Source: CAYYMH01 sp964472785
Lineage (GTDB): Bacteria; Zhuqueibacterota; Zhuqueibacteria; Thermofontimicrobiales; Thermofontimicrobiaceae
NCBI GenBank assembly: GCA_964472785.1
Contig: CAYYMH010000006.1
Coordinates: 61,333 to 125,332 of the forward strand
Length of the DNA stretch: 64,000 nucleotides
Reading direction: 5' to 3'
The notes under the pieces are model-generated. The model did not search any database. It was given only the letters and a program-made list of their open reading frames with translations, and was not told the DNA's origin. Each line of letters opens with the position of its first letter. Position 1 is the first letter of the stretch. Both the position numbers and the translations under genes were made by a program. This document shows, piece after piece, positions 62,738-64,000 of the stretch.

Positions 62738-63301
62738 ATGAAATATTATCCGAGATTGTTAAAAAAATACAAAGAGAAAGTTGTACCCGAGTTAGAAAAA
62801 AAAATTAAATATAAAAATATCATGCAAGTCCCAAAATTGGAAAAAATAATTCTCAATATGGGAGTTGGTGAGGCTATTGAAAATCAGAAAGCACTGGATG
62901 ATGCAGTTGCAGAAATTACCGTGATTACTGGTCAGCGCCCGACCGTTTCAAAAGCTAAGAAAGCGATTTCAAATTTCAAAATTAGAGCCGGTATGCCGAT
63001 CGGTTGTTTTGTGACCTTGCGTTCATGGAGAATGTACGAATTTTTGGATCGCTTAATTAATATTGCTATTCCCCGGGTTCGTGATTTTCGAGGTTTACCA
63101 GCCAATTCAATGGATGGGCGTGGAAATTATAATATGGGACTCAAAGAGCAGATCGTTTTCCCGGAAATTGATTACGATAAAATTGAAAAAGTACGGGGGA
63201 TGAATATTACAATTGTGACCTCAGCAGAAACAGATGAAGAAGCATTGGAATTGCTCAAGAGTTTTGGTATGCCTTTCGAGAAAAAAGGAGCAGAAGCTTA
63301 A
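62738..63301 (+). CDS. rplE: 50S ribosomal protein L5
   Basis: 187 aa 5S rRNA-binding protein. ATG 62738 (MKYYPRLLKKYKEKVV) has AGG 6 nt upstream; the in-frame TTG at 62723 is not needed. MQVPKLEKIILNMGVGEA, RPTVSKAKKAISNFKIR and RDFRGLPANSMDGRGNYNMG are typical. Confidence 0.96.
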   Translation: MKYYPRLLKKYKEKVVPELEKKIKYKNIMQVPKLEKIILNMGVGEAIENQKALDDAVAEITVITGQRPTVSKAKKAISNFKIRAGMPIGCFVTLRSWRMYEFLDRLINIAIPRVRDFRGLPANSMDGRGNYNMGLKEQIVFPEIDYDKIEKVRGMNITIVTSAETDEEALELLKSFGMPFEKKGAEA

Positions 63302-63360
63302 AAAGTTTGCAGTGGTTTGTGAATAATAAGAATAAAGACCAAAGTTAAGGAGTTAGTAAA

Positions 63361-63546
63361 TTGGCCAAAAAAGCGCTAATAGCAAAAGCCAAAAAAGAAC
63401 CAAAATACAAGGTGAGAAATTATAACCGATGTTCAAGATGTGGACGCTCAAGAGGGTATTACCGTAAATTTGGCGTTTGTCGAATTTGTTTGAGAGAATT
63501 AGCATTGCAAGGTCAAATCCCTGGTGTCACCAAAGCAAGTTGGTAA
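63361..63546 (+). CDS. rpsN: 30S ribosomal protein S14, zinc-binding type
   Basis: 61 aa short (type Z) S14. The start codon is TTG with AAGGAG about 8 nt upstream. The zinc motif is CSRCGRSRGYYRKFGVCRIC, followed by LRELALQGQIPGVTKASW. Together with L33 and L24 this genome uses cysteine-containing forms. Confidence 0.96.
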   Translation: MAKKALIAKAKKEPKYKVRNYNRCSRCGRSRGYYRKFGVCRICLRELALQGQIPGVTKASW

Positions 63547-63586
63547 AACGTTTTTTGTTACGAAATAAATTCATGGAGAAATCTCA

Positions 63587-63985
63587 ATGTCAATGACTGA
63601 TCCGATTGCCGATTATTTAGTCAGGATTCGAAATGCGTTAAAGGCAAAACATACAAAGGTAGATATTCCTTTTTCAGGTGTGAAGGAAGAAATTACAAAA
63701 ATTCTGTTAAATTATCATTATATCAAAAATTACATTATAATTGATGACAATAAGCAGGGTTTGATAAGAATTTATCTGAAATACGACCAGGATAATAAGA
63801 GCGTTATTAGTTCGTTAAAAAGAGTGAGTAAGCCCGGTTTAAGAAAATATGTGAAATCGACTGAAATTCCAAGAGTTTTAAATAATTTAGGGATTGCTAT
63901 TTTAACCACGTCCAAAGGCGTGATGTCAGATCGTGAAGCCCGGGAGTTCAAAGTCGGTGGTGAAGTTTTGTGTTATATTTGGTAA
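63587..63985 (+). CDS. rpsH: 30S ribosomal protein S8
   Basis: 132 aa 16S-binding protein; in E. coli it represses the spc operon. MTDPIADYLVRIRNALKAKH, the YIKNYIIIDDNKQGLIRIYL strand and the C-terminal GIAILTTSKGVMSDREAREF with VGGEVLCYIW are complete. GGAG lies 8 nt before ATG 63587. The spc operon presumably continues past the window with rplF. Confidence 0.97.
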   Translation: MSMTDPIADYLVRIRNALKAKHTKVDIPFSGVKEEITKILLNYHYIKNYIIIDDNKQGLIRIYLKYDQDNKSVISSLKRVSKPGLRKYVKSTEIPRVLNNLGIAILTTSKGVMSDREAREFKVGGEVLCYIW

Positions 63986-64000
63986 AATCTAATCATTTAT

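Noticed and set aside
1..64000. CRISPR array, transposase, integrase, prophage, toxin-antitoxin or defence island
   Set aside because: No regularly spaced direct repeats and no matching protein families were seen; the palindromes found are single or dispersed.

Overview
The window looks like a chromosomal segment of an AT-rich, Gram-negative bacterium. Outer-membrane evidence is a TonB-dependent receptor, a FadL-type channel, a barrel protein, lipoproteins and SPOR/TPR envelope proteins. Clear Shine-Dalgarno sites, frequent TTG starts and sigma-70-like promoters (TTGACA/TATATT) argue against a typical Bacteroidia genome. The CarboxypepD_reg-TonB receptor, the FadL/PorV-like channel and the degenerate intergenic repeats fit a member of the FCB superphylum near Calditrichota/KSB1. 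That placement is inference; no rRNA gene is present.

Region 1 (1-8.9 kb, all minus strand) holds a partial U32 peptidase, an SDR oxidoreductase, an alkaline phosphatase relative lacking the usual zinc-binding histidines, and an AIM24 protein. These are followed by a fatty-acid electron-transfer module: etfB, etfA and a FadF/EMO-type membrane FeS oxidoreductase, next to a FadR(YsiA)-type TetR repressor. Between the repressor gene and its promoter is a palindrome matching the Bacillus FadR box.

Region 2 (8.9-13.8 kb, plus strand) has a strong promoter, a structured ~200-nt leader ending in an intrinsic terminator, then a duplicated-domain lipoprotein, a TonB-dependent receptor and a FadL-family channel. 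Together with region 1 it suggests uptake and beta-oxidation of lipids, although the receptor ligand is unknown.

Region 3 (13.9-28.0 kb, minus strand) is envelope and housekeeping: a barrel/coiled-coil/YbgF-like protein, TPR proteins, PspC proteins, an exported lipoprotein-type isoaspartyl methyltransferase, an HDAC-family hydrolase, and a DUF1232/amidase/NUDIX operon. It carries a MITE-like palindrome and a gene-poor stretch at 16.0-16.7 kb.

Region 4 (28.5-39.5 kb, plus strand) holds a SPOR lipoprotein, yebC, ruvC-ruvA-(repeat)-ruvB, queA, ispD, ispF, gltX, glnS and cysS.

Region 5 (39.5-64 kb, plus strand) starts with a repeat-rich spacer and then tRNA-Thr(TGT)-Tyr(GTA)-Gly(TCC)-Thr(GGT), rpmG, tRNA-Trp, secE, nusG, rplKAJL, rpoBC, the str operon (rpsL, rpsG, fusA, tuf) and the S10/spc operon as far as rpsH. 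The tRNA order equals the E. coli thrU-tyrU-glyT-thrT-tufB cluster without tufB.

The least-explained signals are non-coding: the leader before the lipoprotein/TonB genes, a pseudoknot-capable palindromic insert inside the tRNA cluster, a structured 269-bp rpoB-rpoC spacer, and several families of intergenic palindromes. No CRISPR array, transposase, prophage or defence gene was seen.
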